This document shows positions 63,527 to 64,000 of a stretch of 64,000 nt of DNA, piece after piece. The DNA lies in assembly GCF_003254475.1 (NCBI RefSeq), contig NZ_QFYQ01000001.1:434001-498000 (forward strand), written 5' to 3'. Under the pieces are notes generated by a model. That model ran no database searches and was not told the DNA's origin. It saw only the letters and a list, made by a program, of their open reading frames with translations. Numbering within the stretch: position 1 is the stretch's first letter; each line of letters opens with the position of its first letter. The translations under genes and the position numbers were made by a program. This DNA comes from Phenylobacterium soli. GTDB taxonomy: Bacteria > Pseudomonadota > Alphaproteobacteria > Caulobacterales > Caulobacteraceae.

Positions 63527-64000
63527 CGACCCGTCCAGTCGATCCGATCCGCCCCGACGACGGGGTCTGATGGGTCTGTTCGACCGATTCCGCGGGCGCG
63601 AGCCCGAGGCGCACCACGCCGCCGACGAGCCGTCCGACGCCGCCGCCGAGGAGCTGGTGAGCCAGGCGCGCGCCTTCGACGACCTGACCGTCGACGACGT
63701 GATGAAGCCCCGCGCCGACATCGTCGCCATCGAGAGGGGCTGCACCTTCGCCGAGCTGGTCGACCGCTTCGTGGAGGCCGAGCACAGCCGGATGCCGGTC
63801 TACAAGGAGACCCTCGACGAGCCCTGCGGCGTCGTCCACGTGAAGGACGTCTTCAAGCTGCTGGCCGCCAAGCCGGCGCGGCGGCCGAAGCCCGAGGACA
63901 AGGTGCTGCAGGGCCGGCGGCACCTGCTGCGCGAGGTGCTCTACGTGCCGGGCTCCATGCCGGCTTCGGACCTCCTGGCGCAGATGCGCGCCAAGCGGAC
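63519..64000 (+). CDS. CorC/TlyC-type CBS-domain protein, 3' truncated
   Basis: The first 160 codons are present, and the gene continues past the window end. MTDDPSSRSDPPRRRGLMGLFDRFRGRE is followed by a CBS domain pair start (VDDVMKPRADIVAIERGCTFAELVDRFVEAEHSRMPVYKE, then LDEPCGVVHVKDVFKLL). This is the CorC/TlyC (hemolysin-like) magnesium or cobalt efflux-associated type that regularly follows ybeY. It starts at ATG 63519 within the last codons of ybeY. Confidence 0.92.
   Translation, partial: MTDDPSSRSDPPRRRGLMGLFDRFRGREPEAHHAADEPSDAAAEELVSQARAFDDLTVDDVMKPRADIVAIERGCTFAELVDRFVEAEHSRMPVYKETLDEPCGVVHVKDVFKLLAAKPARRPKPEDKVLQGRRHLLREVLYVPGSMPASDLLAQMRAKR

Overview
The window is GC-rich DNA (third codon positions are almost all G or C) with densely packed genes, frequent GTG/TTG starts and many 1-8 nt gene overlaps. 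The gene set points to an alphaproteobacterium of the order Caulobacterales, perhaps Phenylobacterium or a relative. Pointers are lptC-lptA-lptB...rpoN-hpf-ptsN, a FYDLN zinc-ribbon protein, cmk-rpsA-ihfB, trpFBA-accD-folC, tsaE-amgK-murU-addB-addA-trxA, a hemCD/HemY cluster, DUF1150 beside Hsp20, and Fur-MiaB-PhoH-YbeY-CorC. The genus is inferred from gene content, not proven. I see no insertion sequence, prophage, CRISPR array or rRNA. Two tRNA genes are present. No gene-free stretch exceeds about 240 bases.

Layout. 1-8.3 kb: LPS transport genes, then an amidohydrolase/WYL-regulator/GST group lying between lptB and rpoN, then rpoN, an ExoD-like gene, hpf and ptsN. 8.3-9.4 kb: a palindromic repeat cluster, a DUF1150 gene and an hsp20 gene. 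The hsp20 leader has a sigma-32-like promoter and a two-hairpin RNA that resembles a ROSE thermometer. 9.4-13.6 kb: a phytanoyl-CoA dioxygenase-like protein, a GT2/methyltransferase/GtrA operon and a lipoprotein. 13.6-19.9 kb: tRNA-Ala(GGC), FYDLN protein, aroA-cmk-rpsA-ihfB-mscL and a hemerythrin-like protein. 19.9-25.6 kb: trpF-trpB-trpA-accD-folC and a second GST.

25.7-36.7 kb, minus strand: an acyltransferase gene followed by tsaE-amgK-murU-addB-addA with nested start/stop overlaps, then trxA; a LuxR-type regulator and tRNA-Thr(CGT) lie just upstream. 36.7-40.9 kb: hemC, hemD, a mitofilin-like membrane protein and HemY. 41-45.5 kb: tsaD-gpsA-YciI-Rieske, a SleB-type cell-wall hydrolase and a GNAT enzyme. 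45.6-50.7 kb: mutS, a small basic protein, and a divergent LysR/YeiH pair. 50.7-64 kb: glnD, a DEAD-box helicase, murJ, trpS, nfu, tsaB, rimI, fur, miaB, phoH, ybeY and a truncated CorC-like gene.

Most genes are housekeeping. Recurrent themes are envelope building and recycling (Lpt, AmgK/MurU, MurJ, SleB, GT2/GtrA), tRNA modification (TsaB, TsaD and TsaE in three separate loci, plus MiaB), nitrogen control (RpoN, PtsN, GlnD), and DNA repair (AddAB, MutS). The less ordinary signals are mainly non-coding: the hsp20 leader, 11-13 bp tandem duplications at gene ends, and palindromic intergenic repeats, one of which supplies the C-terminus of a small protein.
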